A stretch of 64,000 bases of DNA from an uncultured Haliea sp. GTDB lineage: Bacteria > Pseudomonadota > Gammaproteobacteria > Pseudomonadales > Halieaceae. The DNA lies in the NCBI GenBank assembly GCA_913062625.1, contig CAJXWP010000001.1:62001-126000 (forward strand), in the 5' to 3' direction. The notes under the pieces are model-generated. The model had not been told where the DNA came from. It saw nothing but the letters and a program-made list of their open reading frames with translations, and searched no databases. Within the stretch, counting starts at the first letter, position 1; each line of letters opens with the position of its first letter. Of this stretch, positions 17,465-30,789 are shown in pieces. The translations under genes were made by a program, and so were the position numbers.

Positions 17465-18517
17465 CTATCGTAGGCTGGCGTTAATATTCACCAACATTTT
17501 ATTGCCGGGGCACAAATCGGCCTCATCCAACTGGTTTAACGGCCTCTGGGATGTTTCTAGCACTTCATGCAGATCGCGGGAATCCTCATTAATATAGATG
17601 AGGCCGGTTAGAATGCTTCCCGAATCGCGATGATCTTCCAGAGCGGCAACCGCCGAACGCCGATCAAACGGATTGAGTGACTCGTCGGCTTTATAAAGAC
17701 GCAGCGAGGACCCATCGTGCAAAGTCACGTCGTGACTGGAACCTGGCTGGTAATGGGCCGTAATTTCTTTGTGCATGGGAACAAAATCAATGGTTCCAGT
17801 CGCCTCTGAATGCTCACGCACAAACTCGTAGCTTTTAGTGGACTGCGGATTATTATTAAATGTGACGCAGGGTGAGATTACGTCGATAATGGCAAAGCCT
17901 CGATGAGACATGGCGGCCTTAATTAATGGCAACAGCTGCTCCTTGTCGCCAGAAAAACTACGCGCAACAAAAGTCGCGCCCATTTGCAGAGCGGTACCGC
18001 ACAAATCAATAGCACTGTAAATATTAGGGTCACCCTTTTTGCTAGCAGAACCTCTATCGGCCGTCGCTGAATCCTGCCCCTTGGTTAGGCCGTAGCACCC
18101 ATTGTTCATCACAATATAGACCATATTAAGATTACGCCTCGCCACGTGCGCGAACTGTCCCATACCGATCGATGCTGTATCACCATCTCCGGACACACCC
18201 AGATAAATGAGGTCTCTGTTAGCCAAAGCTGCGCCGGTTACCACCGATGGCATGCGGCCGTGGACTGAGTTAAAGCCATGTGATTTCCCCAGGAAGTATG
18301 CCGGCGTCTTGGACGAGCATCCGATACCCGAAAGCTTTGCTATTTTGTGTGGTTCAATGGACAGCTCATGACAGGCCCTTACAATCGATCCGCTAATAGA
18401 ATCATGCCCACAGCCAGCACAGAGGGTGGAGATAGTTCCCTCATAATCTGCTTTGGTATAGCCTAAATCATTCAGCGGTAAATCTGGATGACGAAATTTC
18501 GGCACCTGATAACTCAT
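17465..18517 (-). CDS. 2-oxoacid:ferredoxin oxidoreductase, beta subunit
   Basis: Thiamine-diphosphate-binding catalytic subunit of a pyruvate/2-oxoglutarate ferredoxin oxidoreductase type enzyme. The 350-residue product starts MSYQVPKFRHPDLPL and has STLCAGCGHDSI, LSGIGCSSKTP, the TPP motif GVSGDGDTASIG with MNNGCYGLTKGQ, and SPCVTFNN, so the four cysteines that bind a proximal [4Fe-4S] cluster in this family all appear conserved. The start ATG at 18517 overlaps the stop of the alpha gene (ATGA). The length and HGRMPSVVTGAALAN segment fit the KorB/OforB type. 2-Oxoglutarate is the likeliest substrate but pyruvate or branched 2-oxoacids cannot be excluded. Confidence 0.88.
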   Translation of the reverse strand: MSYQVPKFRHPDLPLNDLGYTKADYEGTISTLCAGCGHDSISGSIVRACHELSIEPHKIAKLSGIGCSSKTPAYFLGKSHGFNSVHGRMPSVVTGAALANRDLIYLGVSGDGDTASIGMGQFAHVARRNLNMVYIVMNNGCYGLTKGQDSATADRGSASKKGDPNIYSAIDLCGTALQMGATFVARSFSGDKEQLLPLIKAAMSHRGFAIIDVISPCVTFNNNPQSTKSYEFVREHSEATGTIDFVPMHKEITAHYQPGSSHDVTLHDGSSLRLYKADESLNPFDRRSAVAALEDHRDSGSILTGLIYINEDSRDLHEVLETSQRPLNQLDEADLCPGNKMLVNINASLR

Positions 18518-20376
18518 AAAGACTCTCCCGCGCGAACCCACGTAATATTACGATGTAAAGGCAAAACGTTGTCGCCCTTGAGGTGCTTCTTGATCTGCTT
18601 GCCTATATTGCGCGCACTAATCGGCGTGCCATCAAAACACAGCACGGACTTCAACTTATCAGGCCCAAACTCGAATTCAGCCATCAGTAATGTACGTAAC
18701 TGTGCGTCACGATTCTGCTCAACCACGAAAACTTCCCTGTGCCGCTCAATGTACTCTTGGACTTCATGGTTGAACGGAAAGGCTCTAACCCTCATCGCGT
18801 TCAGGTAAATCCCTTCAGAGGCTAAATTATCCAGCGCTTCAAGGCTGGCCTCTTCACTGGTGCCAAAATACAGCACAGCGGTTTCGGTTTGCCTGCCGCA
18901 CTCGACCGTAATCGGTGCCGGGACATGCTCATTAATCGTGTCCCACTTGCGCAACAGGCGTAACATGTTCGCTTCGTACTCTTCGCCCTTTTCCGTATAG
19001 ACAGCGTACTCATTGCGAGATGTGCCTCGGGTAAAGAAGGCTCCTTTCGTTGGGTGAGTCCCGGGATACGTGCGATAACAAATGGCATCTCCATCGACGT
19101 CTAGATAGCGACCAAACTCCATACCCTCTTCCAGCTGTTGTGCCGTCATCACTTTGCCACGATCGTATTTTCTCGCATCATCCCAGGCCAGAGGCTCTGA
19201 CATATTATCGTTCATGCCAAGGTCCAGATCCGTCATCAGGATGATGGGCGTTTGCAGTCTTTCCGCCAAATCAAACGACAAGGCACCAAAGTCAAAACAC
19301 TCCTTGGGCGTCGAAGGAAATAATAGAACCTGCTTTGTGTCACCGTGCGAAGCATAGGCGCATGCCAAAATATCTGATTGCTGTGTTCGTGTTGGCATTC
19401 CAGTAGAGGGACCCGCCCGCTGAACATTAAATAAAACGGTAGGTATCTCGGCAAAATAGGCTAAGCCCAGAAACTCGCCCATCAGCGAGATGCCTGGACC
19501 TGACGTTGCGGTGAAAGAACGCGCGCCATTCCAACTCGCCCCAATGACCATGCCAATAGCGGACAACTCGTCCTCAGCCTGCACGATCGCATAATTGCAT
19601 CTACCCGTCCCTGCATCAATCCTCACACGCTTAGCATATTTTTCAAACGCATCGACAACAGAAGTAGACGGGGTTATCGGATACCAAGCCGCCACTGTTG
19701 CGCCACCATACAGTGCGCCGAGACCCAACGCTGTGTTGCCATCTAAAAGTATTTTGTCTCCCACCTTGTCGCTCTTTTCCACGCGAATACTAAGTGGGCA
19801 CTCTACGTTAGCCTGAGCGTAATGGTATCCCAGCTCCAAAGCATGAATATTGGGCAGCACTAAGTTTTTCTTCCCTTTGAACTGATCCTCTAAAAGACCC
19901 GTTAGCACTTTAAAGTCAATATCAAGCAACGCAGCCAGTGCGCCGACATAAATAACATTCTTGAACAACTGTCGCTGCCGAGGATCCTCATAGTTTTCAT
20001 TGCAAAGGCGGCTAAGAGGCAGTCCGACTATAGTGATATCATCGCGCCATAGACGCAGATCAAGCGGCTTGGTGTCGTCGTAGACGAAATAACCGCCGGG
20101 TAACACTTCCCGAATATCGTCCGCCATGCTCTGCGGGTTCACAGAAAGTGCAATATCAATGCCGCCTCTGCGACCAAGATAGCCTTTATCGTTGACCCGA
20201 ACCTCGTACCATGTGGGCAGGCCCTGAATATTTGAGGGAAAGATATTTTTGGGAGACACGGGTATGCCCATACGAAATAGGGCCTTAGCAAACAGATTAT
20301 TGGCGCTGGCCGACCCTGTACCGTTAACATTAGCAAACTTGATTACGAAGTCATTGACCGACTCAATAGGCTTCAT
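18514..20376 (-). CDS. 2-oxoacid:ferredoxin oxidoreductase, fused gamma-alpha subunit
   Basis: The 620-residue protein joins the gamma domain (about residues 1-200, beginning FVIKFANVNGTGSASANNLF) to the alpha pyrimidine-binding domain (from about 215, GATVAAWYPITPSTSVVDAF) and the C-terminal transketolase-like domain (PFNHEVQEYIERHREVFVVEQNRDAQLR). This fusion order is typical of KorA-type 2-oxoacid:acceptor oxidoreductases. The gene starts three bases after the FAD subunit stop and overlaps the beta gene by four bases, so all three are translated as a unit. Confidence 0.9.
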   Translation of the reverse strand: MKPIESVNDFVIKFANVNGTGSASANNLFAKALFRMGIPVSPKNIFPSNIQGLPTWYEVRVNDKGYLGRRGGIDIALSVNPQSMADDIREVLPGGYFVYDDTKPLDLRLWRDDITIVGLPLSRLCNENYEDPRQRQLFKNVIYVGALAALLDIDFKVLTGLLEDQFKGKKNLVLPNIHALELGYHYAQANVECPLSIRVEKSDKVGDKILLDGNTALGLGALYGGATVAAWYPITPSTSVVDAFEKYAKRVRIDAGTGRCNYAIVQAEDELSAIGMVIGASWNGARSFTATSGPGISLMGEFLGLAYFAEIPTVLFNVQRAGPSTGMPTRTQQSDILACAYASHGDTKQVLLFPSTPKECFDFGALSFDLAERLQTPIILMTDLDLGMNDNMSEPLAWDDARKYDRGKVMTAQQLEEGMEFGRYLDVDGDAICYRTYPGTHPTKGAFFTRGTSRNEYAVYTEKGEEYEANMLRLLRKWDTINEHVPAPITVECGRQTETAVLYFGTSEEASLEALDNLASEGIYLNAMRVRAFPFNHEVQEYIERHREVFVVEQNRDAQLRTLLMAEFEFGPDKLKSVLCFDGTPISARNIGKQIKKHLKGDNVLPLHRNITWVRAGESL

Positions 20377-20378
20377 TG

Positions 20379-22151
20379 TTACTGGCCCGCCTGACTGACA
20401 TTATAGAGAAACTTTTGCATATCCCAGGCCGTTGTTGGGCAGCGTTCCGCGCACAGGCCACAGTGCAGACAAACGTTCTCATCCTTCACCATCACCCGCA
20501 TAGTCGGCAAATCTGCTGATATATACAGATCCTGTGTCAGCTCAGGGGCCGGCGCTTCGAGACGACCACGCAAGTCGTCTTCTGAACCATTGGTCGTAAA
20601 GCTAATGCAATCGGTTGGGCAGATATCGATACAGGCGTCGCACTCAATGCAACGCAACTCATCAAACACGGTCTGCACATCGCAGTTCAAACAACGCTCT
20701 GCTTCCTTAAACCCCGTGCTAATGTCAAACCCCAGTTCGACCTCGACTTTTCGGTCTTTCAGCGTTTTCTGCAAAGGCGCTAGCGGCACAATATAACGCT
20801 GGTCGTTTTCGACAGCATTGTCGTAGCTCCACTCGTGCACACCCATTTTCTGGCTGGCCAAGGTGACATGGGGAGGCGGCCTTTGGGCCACATCTTCACC
20901 TCGACAAAACAAATCAATACTGACCGCAGCCTGATGCCCATGCGCAACAGCAGTAATAATATTTTCTGGCCCAAAGGCGGAGTCGCCACCAAAGAATACC
21001 GTTTTATTCGTGGACTGAAACGTCGCCTTGTCTACCAACGGCATGTCCCATTTGTCAAACTCGATGCCGAGATCACGCTCTATCCACGGAAAGGAATTTT
21101 CCTGTCCGATAGCCATCAGCACGTCATCCGCTTCCATGAAGACGAGACCATCCTGAATTGGAATCAATGTGCGATTGCCCTCTTCGTCGTACTTCGCCTC
21201 AACCTTCTCAAAGTTCATACCCTTGAGTTTACCTTCCTCAACCACGAACTCTCGAGGCACATGGTTGTTGTAAATAGGAATGCCCTCATGCGCTGCATCA
21301 GCTTTTTCCCACGGAGACGCTTTCATATCTTCGAACGGGCTACGGACTACCACCCGCACATCCTCTCCACCCATCCGCCGAGACGTCCTGCAGCAGTCCA
21401 TTGCCGTATTACCGCCACCAAGAACCAACACCCGCTTACCAATACTGCGCGTGTGCTCGAATGCCACGCTGGACAACCAATCAATGCCCAGATAGACATT
21501 TGCCATGGCATCCTCGAGACCCGGCAAGTTGAGTCCTTTGCCCCGTGGAGCACCTGTGCCCACAAATACCGCGTCATAACTCTTACTCAATATTTCCTTG
21601 AGGCTGTCCACTTCAACATTAAATGTTGTGGTGACACCCATATTGAGGATGTAGTTTACTTCCTCGTCCAACACATCTACTGGTAGACGAAAAGTCGGAA
21701 TCTGACTGCGCATCATCCCGCCACCGGCAAACTGGTTATCATATATATCGATGCTATATCCAAGCGGCGCAAGATCGCGAGCCACCGTGAGTGATGCAGG
21801 ACCGGCACCAATAAGTGCAATGCGCTTACCGTTTTTCTTGCGGGGGATAGTAGGTAACCGATCAGTAATATCGTCCTTGTTATCGGCCGCCACACGTTTC
21901 AAGCGACAGATTGCTACGGGTTCTTCCTCCACGCGGACACGGCGACAAGCGGGCTCGCAGGGGCGATCACAGGTGCGCCCCAAAATCCCGGGAAACACAT
22001 TAGAACGCCAATTGACCATGTAAGCATCGGTGTACCGCTCTGCAGCGATCAAACGGATGTACTCCGGCACTGGGGTATGGGCCGGGCAGGCATGCTGGCA
22101 ATCCACAACCTTGTGAAAATATTCAGGGTTCTTGATATCAGTTGGTTTCAC
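20379..22151 (-). CDS. FAD/NAD(P)H oxidoreductase with two C-terminal [4Fe-4S] clusters (GltD-like)
   Basis: Electron-transfer subunit related to the small subunit of glutamate synthase. The 590-residue product has N-terminal cysteines (CQHACPAHTPVPEYI and GRTCDRPCEPACRR) for Fe-S clusters, an FAD motif ALIGAGPASLTVA, an NAD(P)-binding motif VLVLGGGNTAMDCCRTSRR, and a ferredoxin tail with CIECDACIDICP and CLHCGLCAERCP. It starts with GTG at 22151 and leads the operon with the 2-oxoacid oxidoreductase subunits. By position it should move electrons between the oxidoreductase and NAD(P)H (or a quinone/ferredoxin pool). No glutamate synthase large subunit is nearby, so a GltD role is unlikely. 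Confidence 0.85.
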   Translation of the reverse strand: MKPTDIKNPEYFHKVVDCQHACPAHTPVPEYIRLIAAERYTDAYMVNWRSNVFPGILGRTCDRPCEPACRRVRVEEEPVAICRLKRVAADNKDDITDRLPTIPRKKNGKRIALIGAGPASLTVARDLAPLGYSIDIYDNQFAGGGMMRSQIPTFRLPVDVLDEEVNYILNMGVTTTFNVEVDSLKEILSKSYDAVFVGTGAPRGKGLNLPGLEDAMANVYLGIDWLSSVAFEHTRSIGKRVLVLGGGNTAMDCCRTSRRMGGEDVRVVVRSPFEDMKASPWEKADAAHEGIPIYNNHVPREFVVEEGKLKGMNFEKVEAKYDEEGNRTLIPIQDGLVFMEADDVLMAIGQENSFPWIERDLGIEFDKWDMPLVDKATFQSTNKTVFFGGDSAFGPENIITAVAHGHQAAVSIDLFCRGEDVAQRPPPHVTLASQKMGVHEWSYDNAVENDQRYIVPLAPLQKTLKDRKVEVELGFDISTGFKEAERCLNCDVQTVFDELRCIECDACIDICPTDCISFTTNGSEDDLRGRLEAPAPELTQDLYISADLPTMRVMVKDENVCLHCGLCAERCPTTAWDMQKFLYNVSQAGQ

Positions 22152-22353
22152 AGGCGCTGCTCATTATTAGTATAGTGGTTGGGACTTGTGGGGCATGTAT
22201 CGAACACAGCCCCGCTGCAAAGCCTATGAGAGTGTGGCACATATAAAGTGGTTTTTCATTAACGCAACGTTCAAAATAATGTTATTTTTCCGACACTTAG
22301 GTGTTATTTTTGCGATCGGTTTTTTATCTTAAACTAGTTTTTCATGTGATCTT
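22152..22353 (-). promoter_or_regulatory. Upstream region of the 2-oxoacid oxidoreductase operon
   Basis: The 202-base gap is AT-rich in its far half. On the minus strand TTGCGT and TATATG stand 16 bases apart (around 22239-22268), a weak promoter candidate. A small ACAC-TTAG-GTGT hairpin near 22293-22304 could end the preceding gene or be fortuitous. No FNR, ArcA or other known operator was recognised. Confidence 0.3.
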
Positions 22354-25864
<3,511 letters not shown>

Positions 25865-25887
25865 TTCCGCTCTATTGCTCTACCTAA

Positions 25888-28800
25888 TCAACTGGCCGCT
25901 AAGGCCGCTGCTGCTTCCACGTCAACCGACACCAACCTAGAAACCCCTGGCTCATGCATCGTCACACCCATCAATTGATCGGCAAACTCCATAGAAATTT
26001 TATTGTGAGTAATAAAGATGAATTGCACCTTCTCCGACATCTCTTTTACCAGACGAGCATAGCGTCCGGTATTGGCATCATCCAGCGGCGCATCGACCTC
26101 GTCCAGAATACAAAAAGGTGCGGGATTCAGTTGAAAAATTGAAAACACCAATGCAATGGCGGTCAATGCTTTCTCTCCGCCGGACAACAGATGGATGGTC
26201 GCATTCTTTTTGCCCGGCGGTCTTGCCATAATAGAGATTCCGGTATCGAGCAAATCATCACCTGTCATTTCCAGGTAGGCACTGCCCCCACCGAAAACTC
26301 GCGGAAATAATTCCTGCAGTCCAGTGTTCACTTTCTCAAAAGTCTCGCGGAAGCGGTTGCGCGTTTCCTTGTCAATTTTACGAATCGCGGACTCCAAAGT
26401 ATCCAGTGCAGACATCAGATCTTCGTTTTGAGCATCCAGATAGCTTTTGCGTTCCGACTGTAAGTTATATTCATCAATAGCGGCGAGATTGATAGGGCCC
26501 AGACGAACGATACGATTCGCCACGCGTTCTAAAGAGCGCTGCCATTCGGGCTCATTGGCGCCGTCGGGCATAGTGCTTAACACCTCTTCAATGTCGTGCT
26601 TACCCTCTATCAACTGCTTATTAATGCTGTTGCGCTCGACCTGCAATGTCTGGCTCGCTATGCGCTGTCGCTCCAGGTCACCGCGCACTGTTTCTGCACG
26701 CTGCTCAATGGCCGCACGCTGCTGCTCCGCCTGTCGCAACTGGTGTTCCATTTCTGCAACCAGCTGTCGCGCAGCAGTCAACTCAGCCTCCGCTAACAGC
26801 CTTAGCTCCAATTGCTGCTCAAGATCAGCACGCAAAGTTTCTAGTGGGCTGTCATTCTCGCTGAGCGCCAGCGTAAGGCTGTCCTGACGTTCATGCAATT
26901 GTGTCACTTGGCCGTCCGTGCGCTCGATAGATTCTTGCATCGCTCTAAGCTGTGTTGCCAGCGACTGATAACGCATCGCCACCTGATGGGCACCGTCCTT
27001 ATCCTGCCGCGCAGTCTGCCGCGCACTGTCAAGGGCTGAGCGCGTCTGATCCCGAGTGGACAGCAATTCCTCGCGTCGCTGGGAATCTGCCTCCATACAC
27101 TCAATGGCCTCAGCCAGTATACGTCTGGCCTCAGCAACAGATTCCTGTTCGCCACGGAACTGCAGTTTTGCTTCTTCGATCTCTGAGTTAACCCGTTCGC
27201 TGCGCAGTTTGATCTGTTCAGCCTTCGCCTGATTAGCAGATACAAGGGCGCTGATCTCAGACTGCTGGCGTGTGGTTGCCTGCATTGCGTGCTGCTCCTG
27301 CAGCCGCTCTTCCTCAAACTTTTTCAACGCGTCCTCAGTGTCCTGCAAATTGGCCGTCAACTGAGCCTCATGCTGCTGCTCGGCCTCAAGGTCCACTAGC
27401 AACGCCTCCAACTCCTCTCGCCGACGAATAACGCCACCGTCACCATTGGACGAACGTGCAACCCGCAACCAATTACGGCCGACCCAGATACCGTCACGCG
27501 TAATAATTGATTCATGCGCAGCCAATGACGCCCGTTGTTGCATCGCTTGACCCAAATCATCTGCTGCGTGCACGCCGGCCAGTAAGGAGTCTGCGCGACC
27601 CTCACTGTGAACTTTCGATGCAAGATATCCCGCTGCAGGTATCTCACCAGCGCCAGATTCTACAAGCACTAATCTACCCTGCTCCAAATTGTCCAAATAG
27701 TCCCCGAGCTTGCCGATATCGTCAACGCACACTGCCTGCAAATAATCGCCCAGTACCGTTTCAACCGCCATCTGCCAGCCGTCATCGACCTGCATCAGCT
27801 CCAACAGTCGTGATGTCTCCGCCAATTGCCGCGCCTGCAGCCACTCCCCAACACCCTCGCTGCCGTCTTCCATTGCAGCCTGCTGCAGGGCTTCCAGCGA
27901 TGCTCGACGACCCCGCATTTGCTGCAACCCTGACCGCACCTGATTAAGCTCAGATGACAGTTGGGTACGATTATCCCTAGTGGCAGCTACTGTCTCGACC
28001 AAGGACTCACTCCGTTGCTCGTGCTCCGCCATTGCCAGCTCAATCTCTGCCAACTGATCTGACAGGCTCTGCACCTTCGCATCTGGGGGGCTTGCTGCCA
28101 GCGCACTTTTTTCTCCCTGTAGCTGTTCGGTTCTCTCCTGCAAACGCTGCAACACCTGCTCTACATGCACAATGCGAGACTGCTGGACTTCCGCCTGCTG
28201 GCGCGGCCCAGCCGCGTGCTGGTTAAATTCATCCCATTGTTGCTGCCAGCCATGCATCTCTTCTTCGGCTTCTACAAGCGCTTGCGCTGAAGCCTCTTCG
28301 AGAGCCTGCAGCAATTCCATGTTTGGGGTCAACACCAGCATTTCGCTCTGCCAGTCAGCCAGTTTGGCTCTGTCATCTCCCAAATGACTCTCTGACTCTG
28401 ACAGGTTCGCTACCGTTTGCTGCAGATCGTCACTGAGCTGCTGGCCCCGCTCCTGCTGATGCTTAATGGTCTGCTCAATGCGCGCCACTTCGGAGCCCAG
28501 TTGGTAGTAAGTCGCCTGCACACTATTAAAGGCGTCAGTGCGATCCGTGTGATCTACCCTAAACTGCTCTATGGCCGTATCCACATGCTGATGTTCTGTA
28601 TGGACAGACTCCAGCTTCACCTCCAATTCACCCACCGACTGAGAGGCGGCTTTAATCTGGACATCAAGGGCTTGGCATTGAAGCGCCAGCAACTGGGATT
28701 TTAAGGTGCGTTCTTCTGCTTTGCACTCAGTGTACTTCTCTGCCGCCATTGCTTGGCGCTGCAAATTTTGCAGCTGCCGCTCTAACTCATCACGGATATC

Positions 28801-29385
28801 GGTGAGGCGCTCAAGATTTTCGTGCGTGCGCCGCATTCGACTCTCTGTTTCTTTGCGGCGCTCTTTGTACTTGGATATACCGGCCGCTTCTTCAATAAAA
28901 ACTCGCAGCTCTTCCGGCTTAGACTCTATTAGACGACTGATCATGCCCTGTTCAATGATGGCGTAACTTCTCGGCCCCAGGCCTGTTCCTAAAAATATAT
29001 CAGTGATATCCCTCCGCCGACAACGCGTACCGTTGAGAAAGTATTCTGACTGTCCCTCGCGGGTGACTAGCCGGCGAGTCGAGATCTCTGCGTAGCTCGC
29101 ATACTCACCGCCGACCCGGCCTTCACTATTATCGAACACCAGTTCAATCGTCGCCTGCCCTACTGGCTGGCGGTTAACAGAGCCGTTAAAGATGACATCC
29201 GCCATCGACTCGCCGCGCAGATTTTTGGCCGAACTCTCGCCCATAACCCAACGCACGGCATCAATAATATTGGATTTACCGCAGCCATTGGGGCCTACGA
29301 CAGCACACATGTTACTGGGGAAATTCACCGTAGTGGGGTCGACGAAGGACTTGAACCCCGCTAACTTGATAGACTTTAGTCTCAT
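25888..29385 (-). CDS. smc: Chromosome segregation protein SMC
   Basis: ATPase of the SMC condensin, which compacts and organises the chromosome. The 1165-residue product has a Walker A (GPNGCGKSNIIDAVRW) at the N-terminus, two long coiled coils (about 165-480 and 660-1000), a hinge between (about 500-650), and the C-terminal head with the signature LLSGGEKALTAIAL and Walker B CILDEVDAPLDD. An AAGG site precedes the ATG at 29385. It is the first gene ahead of zipA and ligA. ScpA/ScpB are not in the window. Confidence 0.98.
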   Translation of the reverse strand: MRLKSIKLAGFKSFVDPTTVNFPSNMCAVVGPNGCGKSNIIDAVRWVMGESSAKNLRGESMADVIFNGSVNRQPVGQATIELVFDNSEGRVGGEYASYAEISTRRLVTREGQSEYFLNGTRCRRRDITDIFLGTGLGPRSYAIIEQGMISRLIESKPEELRVFIEEAAGISKYKERRKETESRMRRTHENLERLTDIRDELERQLQNLQRQAMAAEKYTECKAEERTLKSQLLALQCQALDVQIKAASQSVGELEVKLESVHTEHQHVDTAIEQFRVDHTDRTDAFNSVQATYYQLGSEVARIEQTIKHQQERGQQLSDDLQQTVANLSESESHLGDDRAKLADWQSEMLVLTPNMELLQALEEASAQALVEAEEEMHGWQQQWDEFNQHAAGPRQQAEVQQSRIVHVEQVLQRLQERTEQLQGEKSALAASPPDAKVQSLSDQLAEIELAMAEHEQRSESLVETVAATRDNRTQLSSELNQVRSGLQQMRGRRASLEALQQAAMEDGSEGVGEWLQARQLAETSRLLELMQVDDGWQMAVETVLGDYLQAVCVDDIGKLGDYLDNLEQGRLVLVESGAGEIPAAGYLASKVHSEGRADSLLAGVHAADDLGQAMQQRASLAAHESIITRDGIWVGRNWLRVARSSNGDGGVIRRREELEALLVDLEAEQQHEAQLTANLQDTEDALKKFEEERLQEQHAMQATTRQQSEISALVSANQAKAEQIKLRSERVNSEIEEAKLQFRGEQESVAEARRILAEAIECMEADSQRREELLSTRDQTRSALDSARQTARQDKDGAHQVAMRYQSLATQLRAMQESIERTDGQVTQLHERQDSLTLALSENDSPLETLRADLEQQLELRLLAEAELTAARQLVAEMEHQLRQAEQQRAAIEQRAETVRGDLERQRIASQTLQVERNSINKQLIEGKHDIEEVLSTMPDGANEPEWQRSLERVANRIVRLGPINLAAIDEYNLQSERKSYLDAQNEDLMSALDTLESAIRKIDKETRNRFRETFEKVNTGLQELFPRVFGGGSAYLEMTGDDLLDTGISIMARPPGKKNATIHLLSGGEKALTAIALVFSIFQLNPAPFCILDEVDAPLDDANTGRYARLVKEMSEKVQFIFITHNKISMEFADQLMGVTMHEPGVSRLVSVDVEAAAALAAS

Positions 29386-29580
29386 ATCGCCTTAAGTAGC
29401 CTATGTAACGTTATGTTTTTTATAGGTTTATTCTGTTTTTTGTGCAGAATCAGTAAGAACTCAAGCACAACATATAGTGTATATACTTTCGCTGAACAAC
29501 ACTATGCCTGTATTGGAGAAATACAAAAATTCGTTTTTGGGCGCAGGCAAGAACGCCAGAGCCTGTACAGACGAAGAGAT
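29386..29580. other. Intergenic region between ccmI and smc
   Basis: This 195-base gap is downstream of ccmI and upstream of smc, both on the minus strand. It must hold the smc promoter; on the minus strand an AT-rich stretch around 29400-29480 is the likely place, but no clear -35/-10 pair or terminator was identified. Confidence 0.4.
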
Positions 29581-30789
29581 TTAAGGCGTATTCTGCACCA
29601 GCACAATAGACAGAGGACTATCATCGACGCTGGGGGTTACCGGCCCTGCCTGGCCAAGCCAACGGGCATTTGCCTCCCCGGGACGACCATCGGGAGAAAC
29701 CTGCACCGCGACGATGACAGACGACGCTGTAGAGAGTTTCTGGCCCGCCATAGAGTTGCTGTCATCTAGCCGTAAAGTCACCGGTAGTTGCGCGCCCGTC
29801 AAACGCTGAACCGCAATCGGCATGCGGCTTTGCGAGTCTGCATTGCGCGCCAAAATAAACACCGTATCTGCGGGGTCGATAGTGGCGCCCGCTGGAACAG
29901 CAACGCTTACGGTAACGCCGGCACCCGTCACCACTGCCGGCTCTGCAAGCGCCACAACATCCGGCGAACTGCCTTCGGGAGCTGATGCAGCAAGTTGCTG
30001 ACGCGAAGCGCTCAGCATCTGCTCGATCATCTGTCGGCTATCAGAGTTCGGTGATTCCAGCGCCAACAAGCGCGTCCAATAACCCATCGAAGCGTCATAC
30101 TGCTGTTCTTCGAAGGCCGCCATGCCCAGCAGACCCAGTGCGGTGCGCTGCCGCGCGTCTGCAGCAAGCGCCTGTTCTGCCCGCAATCGAGCGGTCGCAG
30201 TCAATGTGCGGCCCGCGGCGAGGTACTCGGCCTGCGCAGCGTATGCAAGCGCCTGGGGATCGTCTGGCTCAGCCTGCACCAGCGCAGCATAGTATTCCAG
30301 CGCCCGCGCATAATCTTCCTGTCCCATGTAATAGCGGCCCAACAGCGACACATAGTGAAGGTTCTCTGGGCGCTGCAGGGAGCGTGCCTCAACATCGGCG
30401 ATGAGATCGCTCATCTCCGCGGGGGTCATGTCCTCCTGCACATTTTGCAACCGCTGTGCGATCTCAACATCTTGAACAGCGCCAAACATGAAATACAAGA
30501 CACTGGCCAGAAGCGCCACTAGGGGCAGAAATATCCATACAGGAAAGGACTGCGCTGATGCCACATTCATAGGCGCGCGAAGATGCTCATCTTCAAGCAG
30601 ACGCAGACGCGCGTCTTCGTCCAGTGCGTCATTACCTTCCGCCGCTAACTCCAGCCGCCGCAATCGGAACCATTCGAGATTAGCACTATCCAGATCTGCC
30701 TCGGTACTCCCGGATCGCGCTCGAGGAAAGAGATAAAAGACACTGCTGAGAAGCACCAAACCCGCGCAGGCCACAATAAAAGTTGTCAC
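29581..30789 (-). CDS. ccmI: Cytochrome c maturation protein CcmI (CycH)
   Basis: Apocytochrome c chaperone of the System I heme lyase. The 402-residue product has two N-terminal membrane segments (about 3-20 and 82-105) enclosing a cytoplasmic loop, then TPR motifs (about 135-250: RYYMGQEDYARALEYYAALVQAEPDDPQALAY) and a C-terminal periplasmic domain. The start is GTG at 30789 overlapping the ccmH stop (GTGA). It is the last gene of the ccm operon. Confidence 0.95.
   Translation of the reverse strand: MTTFIVACAGLVLLSSVFYLFPRARSGSTEADLDSANLEWFRLRRLELAAEGNDALDEDARLRLLEDEHLRAPMNVASAQSFPVWIFLPLVALLASVLYFMFGAVQDVEIAQRLQNVQEDMTPAEMSDLIADVEARSLQRPENLHYVSLLGRYYMGQEDYARALEYYAALVQAEPDDPQALAYAAQAEYLAAGRTLTATARLRAEQALAADARQRTALGLLGMAAFEEQQYDASMGYWTRLLALESPNSDSRQMIEQMLSASRQQLAASAPEGSSPDVVALAEPAVVTGAGVTVSVAVPAGATIDPADTVFILARNADSQSRMPIAVQRLTGAQLPVTLRLDDSNSMAGQKLSTASSVIVAVQVSPDGRPGEANARWLGQAGPVTPSVDDSPLSIVLVQNTP

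Noticed and set aside
20835-21686. Open frame of 283 codons antisense to the FAD/Fe-S subunit gene
   Set aside because: Complete overlap with a well-supported gene; composition and lack of motifs indicate a shadow frame.
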